Assembly: GCA_028279405.1 (NCBI GenBank)
Contig: JANQNU010000015.1
Span: forward strand, 1 to 64,000
Direction of reading: 5' to 3'
From: Phycisphaerae bacterium
Lineage (GTDB): Bacteria > Planctomycetota > Phycisphaerae > UBA1845 > Fen-1342
Length of the DNA stretch: 64,000 bases
Shown here: piece by piece, positions 8,066 to 15,961 of the stretch
Layout: each line of letters opens with the position of its first letter
How positions within the stretch are numbered: position 1 is the stretch's first letter
Notes under the pieces: generated by a model
Told to the model about the DNA's origin: nothing
The model's database searches: none
What the model saw: only the letters and a program-made list of their open reading frames with translations
Translations under genes and position numbers: made by a program

Positions 8066-9097
8066 ATGAGTGCGACCGAACTCGACCACGCCATGCGACG
8101 ACTGGAGTCCGGCCAGTCACTGTCGCGGACCGATGCGCGGGACCTGTTCCACCAGATCATGGAGGGGGCAGTGCCGACCGAACGGCTGATTCCGTTCTTG
8201 CGGGTGCTGGCCGAGAAGGGCGAGTGCGCGGACGAGATCGTCGGCGCGGCCGAGGCCATGCGGGCCCGTGTGACGCGCGTACGGACGCCCGCTGACCGCG
8301 TCGCGATCGATACGTGCGGCACCGGCGGCGACGGGAAGCCCACGTTCAACGTCTCGAGCGCCGTCGCGGTCGTTACCGCGGCGTGCAACGTTACGGTTGC
8401 CAAGCACGGGAACCGCAGCCACGCGCGTCCGAGCGGGTCGGCGGAAGGGCTCCGGGCGCTGGGCATTGACGTCGAAGCGGACGTTCCCGTGTTGGAGGCG
8501 TGTCTCGCGTCCTGTAATGTCGCGTTCTTGTATGCGACACGTCTGCATCCCGCCATGAAGCACGCGGCCGAGGCCCGGCGCGCCATTCGGACCCGCACGA
8601 TCTTCAATCTGGTTGGCCCCCTGACCAACCCTGCCTGCGTTGACCGGCAGTTGCTGGGTGTCAGCAGACCGGAGCACGTCGAACTCCTGTCAGAGGCTTT
8701 GCGCACGCTCGGGGCCGAGCGCGCCATGGTCGTTCATGGGGAAGTCGGCTTGTGCGATCTCAGCATCGACGGACCGACCCGGATCGCTTGCCTCGACGCC
8801 GGTCGAATCGAGTTGCGGACAGTGGACAGCCGTGATTTCGATGTCGCGCCGGCGGCGCTTGAGTCGCTCTTCATCGAATCGCCTCAGGCGAGCGCTTCGC
8901 TGATTGAGGCAATGCTGCGCGGAGCACCAGGACCGGCGCGCGAGATGGTGGTGCTCAACGCGTCGGCGGCGTTGTGGGTGGCCGGGGTCGAAAGCGACTG
9001 GCCGCGGGCCGCGGATCGTGCCCGTCGGGCGATCGACTCCGGTGACGCGTATCGCGTTCTCGAGCGCTGGCGTGCGGTCTCGAACGCTAACGCGTGA
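8066..9097 (+). CDS. trpD: Anthranilate phosphoribosyltransferase
   Basis: This 343-residue enzyme transfers phosphoribose from PRPP to anthranilate in tryptophan biosynthesis. The PRPP-binding glycine-rich motif reads DTCGTGGDGKPTFNVSSAVA. KHGNRSHARPSGSAEGLRAL and RTIFNLVGPLTNPA are the other family hallmarks. An N-terminal helical domain (about residues 1-70) binds between subunits. The ATG at 8066 has GGAATCAAGGG just upstream; a GTG at 8015 in frame is less likely. No other trp genes are nearby, so the pathway is dispersed in this genome. Confidence 0.94.
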   Translation: MSATELDHAMRRLESGQSLSRTDARDLFHQIMEGAVPTERLIPFLRVLAEKGECADEIVGAAEAMRARVTRVRTPADRVAIDTCGTGGDGKPTFNVSSAVAVVTAACNVTVAKHGNRSHARPSGSAEGLRALGIDVEADVPVLEACLASCNVAFLYATRLHPAMKHAAEARRAIRTRTIFNLVGPLTNPACVDRQLLGVSRPEHVELLSEALRTLGAERAMVVHGEVGLCDLSIDGPTRIACLDAGRIELRTVDSRDFDVAPAALESLFIESPQASASLIEAMLRGAPGPAREMVVLNASAALWVAGVESDWPRAADRARRAIDSGDAYRVLERWRAVSNANA

Positions 9098-9142
9098 CCC
9101 GACGCCATCTGTGGGGAGTATCGAAGGCCCGATATTGTGGGT

Positions 9143-9171
9143 TTGACAGCCGTGTGATTCGATTCTACACT
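9143..9171 (+). promoter_or_regulatory. Sigma-70-type promoter of the DksA-like gene
   Basis: TTGACA (9143-9148) is a perfect -35 element and lies exactly 17 bp from TACACT (9166-9171). It is the best housekeeping-type promoter I can see in the window. A short inverted repeat, CCGGT (9174-9178) with ACCGG (9184-9188) around CATTT, falls at the expected transcription start and could be an operator or a leader hairpin. The coding start is at 9253. Confidence 0.72.
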
Positions 9172-9252
9172 ACCCGGTCATTTACCGGTTCGATGCATCG
9201 TGTGTGTCCATAAGGACTTACGGAACATTTCCCCTGTCCGGGGTGATTCGCC

Positions 9253-10023
9253 GTGGCCAAGAAGAAGACGACTCGCAAGGTCAAGTCGGCAAAGAAGAGC
9301 GCTCGCAAGGCCAAGTCGGCCAAGGCCAGGTCGACAGCCGGACGAAAACGTGCCGCGACGAAGAAGACGAGCAAGTCGAAGAAAGCGGTCAAGCGCGTAA
9401 AGAAGGCGACGTCGAAATCGGCAAAGACCACCAAGACGGCCAAGAAAGCGAAGAAGAAGGTCGTCAAGAAGGCGGCGAAGGCCAAGCGTCCGACCGCGAA
9501 GAAGAAGACGACCAAGAAGGCTGGCTCGGCGAAGTCGGCTAGTCGCAAGTCGGGGTCGAGTCGACCTGCGCGGTCCACCGGTTCGGCGCGCGGCGTCGCT
9601 CCTTCGCCGGCGGCACCCGCGGCGGACAATGCCAAGAAGCTGAATGCGCGCGAGACGGAGGTTTTTCGGCAGTTGCTGCTCGAGAAGCGGGCGGAAATCG
9701 TCGGCGACATGAACACGTTGCACAGCGAAGCGATGAACACCTCCTCGGCGGCTGCCGGCGACCTGTCCTCGATGCCGATACACATGGCGGACCTGGGCAC
9801 CGACAATTTCGAGCGTGAGTTTACGCTGGGCCTGATGGAGGCGGAGCGGTCGCTCTTGCGAGAAATCGATGATGCACTCGACCGCATCCGCAAAGGTACC
9901 TATGGTCTGTGTATGGCGACCGGCCGGCCGATCGGCAAGGCGCGGCTCAAGGCGCAGCCGTGGGCGAAATATTGTTACGAGTACATGCTGCAGCAGGAAC
10001 AAGGCAGGCAGTTCCGGTATTAA
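9253..10023 (+). CDS. DksA/TraR-like regulator with histone-H1-like lysine tail
   Basis: This 256-residue protein has two parts. Residues 1-120 are extremely rich in Lys, Ala, Ser and Thr (repeats such as KKATSKSAKTTKTAKKAKKK), like bacterial histone-H1-like proteins. Residues 130-256 resemble DksA/TraR: a helical hairpin (ETEVFRQLLLEKRAEIVGDM and ERSLLREIDDALDRIRKG), then the C-terminal finger YGLCMATGRPIGKARLKAQP. DksA proteins bind the RNA polymerase secondary channel. Only one cysteine of each CxxC pair is left (C-MAT and C-YEY), so zinc binding is doubtful. The GTG start is set by the end of the upstream leader. lspA follows after 3 bp, so the two are probably co-transcribed. Confidence 0.83.
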   Translation: MAKKKTTRKVKSAKKSARKAKSAKARSTAGRKRAATKKTSKSKKAVKRVKKATSKSAKTTKTAKKAKKKVVKKAAKAKRPTAKKKTTKKAGSAKSASRKSGSSRPARSTGSARGVAPSPAAPAADNAKKLNARETEVFRQLLLEKRAEIVGDMNTLHSEAMNTSSAAAGDLSSMPIHMADLGTDNFEREFTLGLMEAERSLLREIDDALDRIRKGTYGLCMATGRPIGKARLKAQPWAKYCYEYMLQQEQGRQFRY

Positions 10024-10026
10024 TCT

Positions 10027-10917
10027 GTGACCTCCTCGATGCCACCTGATCCAACTCCCGTGAGTTCCGAAGTTCCCGGCGGCGCACCGTCGACATCCGC
10101 ATCGTCGTCGGAGTCGGCCGGGATGGCATTGCTCCATGTGCCGGCGCAGGCGCGTTTCTGGCTGATGGCAGCCGGGGGTCTGACGTTCGATCTCTGGTCG
10201 AAGGATTGGGCCTTTGGCACCCTGAAATGGGGAGAGAAGCGCGTGGTCCTGCCGCACGTGCTCGAGTTTCAGACGATGTTGAACGACGGGGCGCTCTTCG
10301 GGATCGGTTCCGGCCTCACCAGTCTGTTCTTGATCGCGTCCATGTTGGCGCTCGCGCTCGTGTTCTGGATGTTCACCCAGAGCGGTGCGAAACGTTGGGT
10401 GTTACACCTGGCACTCGGGGCGATCCTGGCCGGGGCGCTCGGCAACATGTACGACCGCGTATTCGTTCGGCTCGTGCGGTATTCGGACCATCCCGGTCGG
10501 ACTAGCGCGTTGCCGTTCTGGACGATAGACGGCGGCGATGTCGATACGGTGTTGCTCACGCGTTTTCCGGTGCAGGGCGAACCGGTCGAGAAGCGGCTCG
10601 CAAGGGCCGACGCCGCTCGGCTTGACCCGCCGGTGGGCTATGTACGCGATTTCATCAAGATCCCGACCACCTTCTGGGACCGCGAGTTATGGCCCTGGGT
10701 GTTCAACATCGCTGACACGCTGCTTGTCTGTGGCGTTGCCATTCTTGCGATCGGATTGTGGCGCGAGCAGCGTCCGATGTCCGAATCGGACGAACACGAC
10801 TTCGCACCCGCGGCGGGGTCCGAGGACGCCGACAGGTCGGTGGACGCACCGGGGGCGGCTGCCGTTCGCGAGTCAGTGGCCGACGTTCCCATTCCCCAGA
10901 AACCAAACGACGGATAA
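10027..10917 (+). CDS. lspA: Signal peptidase II (lipoprotein signal peptidase), enlarged
   Basis: This inner-membrane aspartyl protease cleaves prolipoprotein signal peptides; the many lipoproteins in this window would be substrates. The two catalytic motifs are present: GNMYDR (Asp143) and FNIAD (Asp230). They lie 87 residues apart, against fewer than 20 in E. coli LspA, so about 70 residues are inserted in the periplasmic region (PFWTIDGGDVDTVLLTRFPV onward). There is also a 40-residue Ser/Pro-rich N-terminal extension and an acidic 55-residue C-terminal tail. At 296 residues it is nearly twice the usual length. It follows the DksA-like gene with a 3 bp gap. Confidence 0.88.
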   Translation: MTSSMPPDPTPVSSEVPGGAPSTSASSSESAGMALLHVPAQARFWLMAAGGLTFDLWSKDWAFGTLKWGEKRVVLPHVLEFQTMLNDGALFGIGSGLTSLFLIASMLALALVFWMFTQSGAKRWVLHLALGAILAGALGNMYDRVFVRLVRYSDHPGRTSALPFWTIDGGDVDTVLLTRFPVQGEPVEKRLARADAARLDPPVGYVRDFIKIPTTFWDRELWPWVFNIADTLLVCGVAILAIGLWREQRPMSESDEHDFAPAAGSEDADRSVDAPGAAAVRESVADVPIPQKPNDG

Positions 10918-11286
10918 GGACCAGCGAGCATCACGAGCGCGCTGATCGTGCAGTCCATCCGCGCGCCCGCCCGGCGGCGTGGCGCGATATGGACGTTAGC
11001 CGGGGGTACGTACTCGGACCCCGATGGGCAATGGCGGCAGCTTCGCGCTGAATTTCGGGAGCGTTTGCGAACGTCCGCATCTGATTCTCTCGGGTTTCGA
11101 TGGAAGTAGCCCTGCGCGGTTCATGCGTGGCGGTTTTCTCAGACTTCGAGCGGTGTACGGGGTTTTTTGCGTGGTAGCGGCCTCGATTGTTTCTCACCAT
11201 ACCAATAGCGCGCGGCGGTCCGGGCCGGCGGGGCCCGCGTCGCATAACGAACGCCGGGCGTGATTCCAGCCGATATCGACGACGGA
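10918..11286. other. Gene-free stretch upstream of the GTPase operon
   Basis: About 370 bp with no convincing reading frame and none of the P1-P6 repeats. It should hold the promoter of the operon starting at 11287, but I cannot point to a good -35/-10 pair. A run of six T after GGGG near 11160-11168 is the only notable low-complexity feature. Confidence 0.5.
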
Positions 11287-11886
11287 ATGCACGATACCAA
11301 GGCCCAGGGAAAGATTGTCCTGCCGACGGACGACGGCGGGATCGCTCAAGCGCTCTCGCAGCTGGATGCGCAGCTCGACGAGTGGATCGGGGCGCTCCGC
11401 GACGGGGTCGCGACGATGGCAGAGGTCGCGCGCCAGCCGGCGCCCGATCTGCAGTTCCCCGAACCGGAACCGGCGCCCGAGCCGGAGCCGGTTCAGGCCG
11501 CTCCGGAGCCTGCGCCACCGGTCGAGGTCGCTCCCGAGCAGCCGGTGGTAGAGCCGGTTGCGGAAGCGCCGACCATCGAAGTGCCAGCGGTGACCGAGAC
11601 CAAGCCGGCGAAGAAGCGCGGCCGAAAGCCCGCCAAGCCGAAGACGAAACAGGCCGAGCCGGAGCCGTCGGCTGAGCCGACGCCGATCGGCGAAGGGGAA
11701 GATCCGGACGAAGCGCTGCTGGACTCGCTCGATCCGGACACCGCGAAAGCGATTCGGGTCAAACGGCGGCTGACCGGAAACAAACGCAGTGTGCGCGAGC
11801 TGCTCGATGAGCTCGAAGGGGAGAGTGGAAAGCGTCGGCGCAAGTCGTCGGAGTCCGATTCGCAGCGCAAAGGCTGGTGGAGGTAA
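11287..11886 (+). CDS. Pro/Glu-rich linker protein, first gene of the GTPase operon
   Basis: This 199-residue protein of unknown function has a short helical N-terminus (residues 10-45, GIAQALSQLDAQLDEWIGAL). A long Pro/Glu/Ala-rich disordered stretch follows (PEPEPAPEPEPVQAAPEPAP), then a basic patch KKRGRKPAKPKTKQ resembling an AT-hook. A helical C-terminus (AIRVKRRLTGNKRSVRELLD) and basic tail end the protein. It looks like a scaffold or adaptor. The coiled-coil gene starts 3 bp after the stop, and its ribosome-binding site lies in the last codons here, so the two are co-translated. The start at ATG 11287 is preferred over GTG 11260; neither has a strong ribosome-binding site. Confidence 0.7.
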   Translation: MHDTKAQGKIVLPTDDGGIAQALSQLDAQLDEWIGALRDGVATMAEVARQPAPDLQFPEPEPAPEPEPVQAAPEPAPPVEVAPEQPVVEPVAEAPTIEVPAVTETKPAKKRGRKPAKPKTKQAEPEPSAEPTPIGEGEDPDEALLDSLDPDTAKAIRVKRRLTGNKRSVRELLDELEGESGKRRRKSSESDSQRKGWWR

Positions 11887-11889
11887 GGC

Positions 11890-12876
11890 ATGGCAGCGCA
11901 ACCGACAAACGACGGACTGCCCGTCATCGACGTCGAGCGGATCGAACAGCTCAGCCGCTCGGTCATCGAGAGTATGCACACGCTGCGCCAGCTGCTCGCG
12001 GACCGGGCCGTGATCCTCGAGCAGTATCAGGCCCAGTTGGTTCAGGAGAGTCAGGAGCTCGTGGAGCGCGAGCAGGAACTGGCGGAGCAATACGAGACGC
12101 GCGACGGTGAGATGACGGAGCGCGAGCAGCGCTGCGCTCAACTCGAGCAGGAGCAAGGCGAAACGGGGCAGCAACAACGGCTCGTGCAACAGGAGCTCGA
12201 GGAGCGCGCCGGTCAGCTCGAACAGCGCGAACAGGCCGCGGCAACCATTCAGCAGGACTTGGAGCAGCGGACGCAGGCGCTTGCCGGGCAGGAAAAGCAG
12301 ATTACCGAAGTGGCAGGCCAGGTCGAGCAGCAGCGTGCCCAGCTCGAGCAAGCGCAGGCGACGTTCGCAAAACGCGAGCAGGAGGTACAGGCCCAGGCGT
12401 CCGAGTTCGAAGCGCGCGAATCCGAACTGAACGCGAAGGAACAGGATGTCGCGAGTCGCGAGACGGTGATCGTCAAGCAACAGTCGGAGCTCGAAGCGAC
12501 CGTCAAGGAAATGCAGGCGCAGCAGGCCGATCTGACCGCGCGGCAGACTGAACTGGAAACGCTGGCCAAGACACTCCAGGCGCAACAGAAGCAGGTCGAA
12601 ACGGATCGCTCGCAAATCACGTTCCTGCAGGAGGCGTGCGAAGCGAAGATGCGTGAGGTGGAATCCGCCGCAGAGAGCGTCGAGAAGCTCAAACAGCAGC
12701 TGGAGAGCGAGATTGGCCAGTTGTCGGCGGAGCAGGAGGAGCTGTTGCCCAAGTACGGCTTGACGAAGGACGAGGATGGCAAGCCGGACGGCAACTTGCC
12801 GCAGCGATCGAACGACGCCATGGAGCGGCTGAAGAAGCTACGGCGCGACGCGAAGCGCCGAGCGATTGGTTCATAG
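11890..12876 (+). CDS. Long coiled-coil protein of the GTPase operon
   Basis: This 328-residue protein is almost wholly alpha-helical coiled coil. From residue 40 to about 285 it is Glu/Gln/Ala/Leu-rich with heptad spacing (REQELAEQYETRDGEMTERE and similar). The repeated start of segments with REQ/EREQ suggests internal duplication. The ends are short and non-repetitive; the last 30 residues are basic (MERLKKLRRDAKRRAIGS). There is no signal peptide or membrane helix, so it should be cytoplasmic. GGAGG precedes the ATG by 6 bp. Its place between the linker protein and the FGE-fold protein suggests a structural arm of a multiprotein complex, which is inference. Confidence 0.78.
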   Translation: MAAQPTNDGLPVIDVERIEQLSRSVIESMHTLRQLLADRAVILEQYQAQLVQESQELVEREQELAEQYETRDGEMTEREQRCAQLEQEQGETGQQQRLVQQELEERAGQLEQREQAAATIQQDLEQRTQALAGQEKQITEVAGQVEQQRAQLEQAQATFAKREQEVQAQASEFEARESELNAKEQDVASRETVIVKQQSELEATVKEMQAQQADLTARQTELETLAKTLQAQQKQVETDRSQITFLQEACEAKMREVESAAESVEKLKQQLESEIGQLSAEQEELLPKYGLTKDEDGKPDGNLPQRSNDAMERLKKLRRDAKRRAIGS

Positions 12877-12965
12877 GGTCAGTTGGTTCGGAGTGAAGCG
12901 GCAGTCGTGTCGCGCGTGTTGTATGTCACGATGAAGTTGTTCTGGTGGATGAGGATACGAGGGTA

Positions 12966-13967
12966 ATGCCCCTGCGATTTTTGTCATCCCTGTCGAAGCT
13001 CACCGAGCGGGAGAAGCCGCAGGCGGCGGCACCGCCAACGCCGCGCCCGCAGGACGTCTACACCCATGCGCCGCCGATCGATTACAGTCAGGATCCGATC
13101 GAGCGCGCCTTCCAGATGCAGCGCTACGGAATCATCGCGAGCTGCCCGGCGGAGTGGAGCGGGCAGCCGCAATTCGCGCGATACTTCAAGCAGGCCGAAG
13201 GCATCGTCGACGACGTTTTCGCGCTCGTCCCCGAAGGCGCAGTTTCGTTGTTGATGGGACTGAATGACGAGCCCGGCGCGCCGGAAACCGATTGCAAGAC
13301 CCGCCCGTACCTGCTGTCGATCCAAGCGGTCACGAACGAGCAGTTTCAGGCGTTCGTCGACGATAACGGCTATGAGAACTACGACCTCTTTCCGCAGCAG
13401 GTCTGGGCGCACCTGATCGACTTTCGCGATCAGACCGGGCAATCGTCGCCGCGCTTCTGGCGCAACGGGCGGCACGATGCGCGCCTGGCGAAGCATCCGG
13501 TGGTGGGGATCTGCTTTTACGAGGCATTGGCGTACGCGCGCTGGGCCGGCTACCGCTTGCCGACGGAGGCGGAATGGCAGATGGCCGCGTGCTGGCAGGT
13601 CGATGGCACGGATTTGCAGGCCCGCCGGTACCCGTGGGGTGACGCGTTGGACCTCGATCGGTGCAACATCTGGTCCAGCTCGAAGGGCGGCACGGTGCCG
13701 GTCGACGCTTGTCCGGGCGGCGCCGCACCCAACGGGGTGCTGCAACTGATTGGCAACACCTGGGAGTGGGTGGATTCTGATTTCCAGTGCAAGGATGAAG
13801 ACGGCGTCGACGTCGTCGGTGAGTCGCCGCTGAAGTCGATTCGCGGCGGCGCGTTCGATACCTATTTCCCGTGGCAGGCGACGAGCACGTTTCGCACCGG
13901 GCTCGGGCACCTGGCGCGCGTGCAGAATGTAGGTTTCCGTTGTGCACTGGATATGACCGGTGACTGA
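12966..13967 (+). CDS. FGE/sulfatase-modifying-factor-fold protein without catalytic cysteines
   Basis: This 333-residue protein has a C-terminal formylglycine-generating-enzyme (SUMF1) domain, about residues 85-330. Hallmarks are HPVVGICFYEALAYARWAGY, RLPTEAEWQMAA, YPWGD, GVLQLIGNTWEWV, IRGGAF and GFRC. True FGE uses a CxxxxC pair just before GFRC; the aligned stretch here reads WQATSTFRTGLGH and has neither cysteine, so oxidation activity is unlikely. Such domains often serve as C-type-lectin-like binding modules. The N-terminal 85 residues are specific to this protein. The start at ATG 12966 has GAGGG upstream; a GTG at 12945 is possible. It lies between the coiled-coil gene (89 bp gap) and the GTPase gene. 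Confidence 0.85.
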   Translation: MPLRFLSSLSKLTEREKPQAAAPPTPRPQDVYTHAPPIDYSQDPIERAFQMQRYGIIASCPAEWSGQPQFARYFKQAEGIVDDVFALVPEGAVSLLMGLNDEPGAPETDCKTRPYLLSIQAVTNEQFQAFVDDNGYENYDLFPQQVWAHLIDFRDQTGQSSPRFWRNGRHDARLAKHPVVGICFYEALAYARWAGYRLPTEAEWQMAACWQVDGTDLQARRYPWGDALDLDRCNIWSSSKGGTVPVDACPGGAAPNGVLQLIGNTWEWVDSDFQCKDEDGVDVVGESPLKSIRGGAFDTYFPWQATSTFRTGLGHLARVQNVGFRCALDMTGD

Positions 13968-13991
13968 CCGGCTGCGTTGGGAGACTCGATC

Positions 13992-14870
13992 GTGTCCATG
14001 ATTCTCGACGGCATTATTGATTGCCTGATTTGCGATACGGAGAATCCGGCGCAACAGACCCTGTGCGTCAAATGCTCCGCACCACTCGCGCTGGTGACGA
14101 GCACGTACGGGGCGAAGCGCGATCCGCAGATCGTTACCGTCATGGGTGACAGTAACGTGGGCAAGACGGTTTACCTGGGCTTCCTGCTGGACATGCTCTC
14201 GCTGCGGGCCAACCAGTTCGAAGCCGTGCCGAAAGGTGCGTACTCCGTCGATCTGCAGCAGACCGTCATCAGCTACATGGCCTACCGGATGTTTCCGCCG
14301 AAAACGCCGGTGGAGGCCAATCAGTGGAAGTGGTCATACTACGAGATTCTGCAACGTGAGTCCGAGGCCGCCAAATATGTCGACTTGGTGACGCCGGACC
14401 TTGCAGGCGAGGCGATTGCGGCCGAGGTGGCATCGCCGTCGACGTTCCGGATCATTCAGAGTCTGCTCTACAAGTCGTCCGCGATGCTGCTGCTGGTCGA
14501 CGCGGCCCTGGCGGCGAGCGGATCTTCGCAGCCGGACTTCTTCGGGCTGAAGATGCTCAGCTACGTCGAGTCGATGTTGCCGGCGGGCAAGAAAGGGCGG
14601 ACGCTGATCGACATGCCGGTGGCGGTCGTGTTGACCAAGGCGGACTACGTGCCGGCATGCTTCGACGATCCGCGGCGCTTCGCGGAAGCGAATCTCAACC
14701 GCCTGTGGAATATGTGTGAGAGTCGATTCTCTACCGTCGAGTTCTTTGCCAGCAGCGTGATCGGGTCGCTCGCCTACGCGGCCAGTGACGAGGTCGTCAC
14801 GCCGATCCCCCTGCATACCGCTTTGTCGGGAATCCTGGAGCCGTTCGAATGGATTATCGATCAGCTGTAA
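13992..14870 (+). CDS. Zinc-ribbon P-loop GTPase (GAP1-associated type)
   Basis: This 292-residue cytoplasmic protein opens with a zinc ribbon, C11-x2-C14-x10-C25-x2-C28. It is followed by a GTPase domain with P-loop GDSNVGKT (residues 52-59), a switch-II-like DLAGE, and the guanine-specificity motif TKAD in AVVLTKADYVP. The pattern fits the GTPases found next to GAP1 proteins (double-GTPase class) rather than translation or ribosome-assembly GTPases; the class name is recalled from the literature and not checked. The GTG at 13992 was chosen because GGGAG lies upstream; TTG 13977 and ATG 13998 are alternatives. Its stop overlaps the next start (TAATG), implying translational coupling and fixed stoichiometry. 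Confidence 0.83.
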   Translation: MSMILDGIIDCLICDTENPAQQTLCVKCSAPLALVTSTYGAKRDPQIVTVMGDSNVGKTVYLGFLLDMLSLRANQFEAVPKGAYSVDLQQTVISYMAYRMFPPKTPVEANQWKWSYYEILQRESEAAKYVDLVTPDLAGEAIAAEVASPSTFRIIQSLLYKSSAMLLLVDAALAASGSSQPDFFGLKMLSYVESMLPAGKKGRTLIDMPVAVVLTKADYVPACFDDPRRFAEANLNRLWNMCESRFSTVEFFASSVIGSLAYAASDEVVTPIPLHTALSGILEPFEWIIDQL

Positions 14871-15961
14871 TGGGCCGTCCGTTGCGGGCGACCGGCACCA
14901 AGGCCAACCCGCTTGCGATCGAACAAGCGATCTACACGTCGATCCGGACGCCGCTCGGTACCGGCTACCGTATCGTGTCGGCGAGCAGCGGCTTGACGAC
15001 CGCCGAGCAGCAGGAGATCAATCGTCGCGCGCCATCCCACGGTATGCTCAGCGACGACGGCGAAGAGGCCACCGGGTTCGCTTGCTTCCGGCTGGAGAGT
15101 GGCCGGCATTGCATGCTCGACTCCTGTCATGCCGGTTTGGAGCAGACCGCGCGCGGCGGTCGACGAGTACACACTCACGCGTTCGTCTTCAGCGACACGC
15201 TGTATGAGCGGAGCGGCTTCAATCCGTTCCTGGTGATGGAGATCGGACGCCAGGAAGTTCCTGCCAACACGATCAGCAAGCCGCCGAAGACGCTGCGGGC
15301 GATCGACGCATCGCCGGATCAGCTCGCGCCGCGCGGCATCGCGGACGTCGGTTCGGTGGAGGATGCGTACCCGCTGCTGTCGTTGCTGGCGCGCGCCCTC
15401 GAGCAAGAAGATCACATCGTGTTGAATGCGGCAGCGCCGGAAGCGCTGCTGCGGATGCTGCTCGCCGCGATGCCCGCGGTGCTGCGCAACGAGCTGTCGT
15501 TCAGTTGGGGGATGCGGTGCTCTCCGGAGCGGAAGTTCCATCTGACGTTCTACGACGCGACGCCAGCCGAGTGCGAGCTGTACACCAACGATCATCAGGT
15601 CGGCATCTTCGATTGGACGCAACCGCCGGCCTGGTCGGCGGAGTCGACGTACGGCCCGTGGGTCAACTACGTCCAAAGCGAGCTGCGGCTGGGCAGCAAC
15701 GGCTATCGTAGTCTCGCGACGGCCCTGAACATGATCGAAGGCTCACACACGATTACACTTGCAGCCCGATTGGCGGCGGACATGCGCGGACTCGACGAAG
15801 CCACGCTGGAGCAGGCCAAGCGCACCCTCGAGCGCTATCAATCGATCCAATCCGAAAATCGCGTCGTCCGCGGCCTGCTCGATGAAGTCCGCGGTATGGC
15901 CCAGGAACGCATCGACCTGCTCGAGCCCGAATCCGACGAGGCCACCGACGCGGAATCCTAG
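14870..15961 (+). CDS. GAP1-like GTPase-associated protein
   Basis: This 363-residue protein has an N-terminal domain matching my recollection of GAP1-N: EQAIYTSIRTPLGTGYRIVS, then SSGLTTAEQQEINRRAPSHG, and the conserved RRVHTHAFVFS. The middle and C-terminal parts resemble the GAP1 M and C regions (SLLARALEQEDHIVLN; LLAAMPAVLRNELSFSWGMR). GAP1 proteins were described as constant partners of GTPases in NTP-dependent conflict systems; their biochemical role is not known to me. The ATG at 14870 overlaps the GTPase stop as TAATG; an in-frame ATG at 14849 would add seven residues. It is the last gene of the operon and is followed directly by a repeat island. Confidence 0.78.
   Translation: MGRPLRATGTKANPLAIEQAIYTSIRTPLGTGYRIVSASSGLTTAEQQEINRRAPSHGMLSDDGEEATGFACFRLESGRHCMLDSCHAGLEQTARGGRRVHTHAFVFSDTLYERSGFNPFLVMEIGRQEVPANTISKPPKTLRAIDASPDQLAPRGIADVGSVEDAYPLLSLLARALEQEDHIVLNAAAPEALLRMLLAAMPAVLRNELSFSWGMRCSPERKFHLTFYDATPAECELYTNDHQVGIFDWTQPPAWSAESTYGPWVNYVQSELRLGSNGYRSLATALNMIEGSHTITLAARLAADMRGLDEATLEQAKRTLERYQSIQSENRVVRGLLDEVRGMAQERIDLLEPESDEATDAES

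Noticed and set aside
7576-8727. A 383-codon minus-strand frame across motA and trpD
   Set aside because: It overlaps two well-identified genes in other frames and shows no domain.
10918-11286. A tRNA or small RNA gene in the gap before the GTPase operon
   Set aside because: No cloverleaf-compatible arms or T-loop sequence could be found by eye, and no hairpin plus T-tract typical of a small RNA end is present except a short T run without a stem.
11194-12615. A 473-codon Leu/Arg-rich minus-strand frame
   Set aside because: It is the complement of Glu/Gln-rich coiled-coil codons (GAG and CAG read as CTC and CTG), which gives a false leucine-rich protein.
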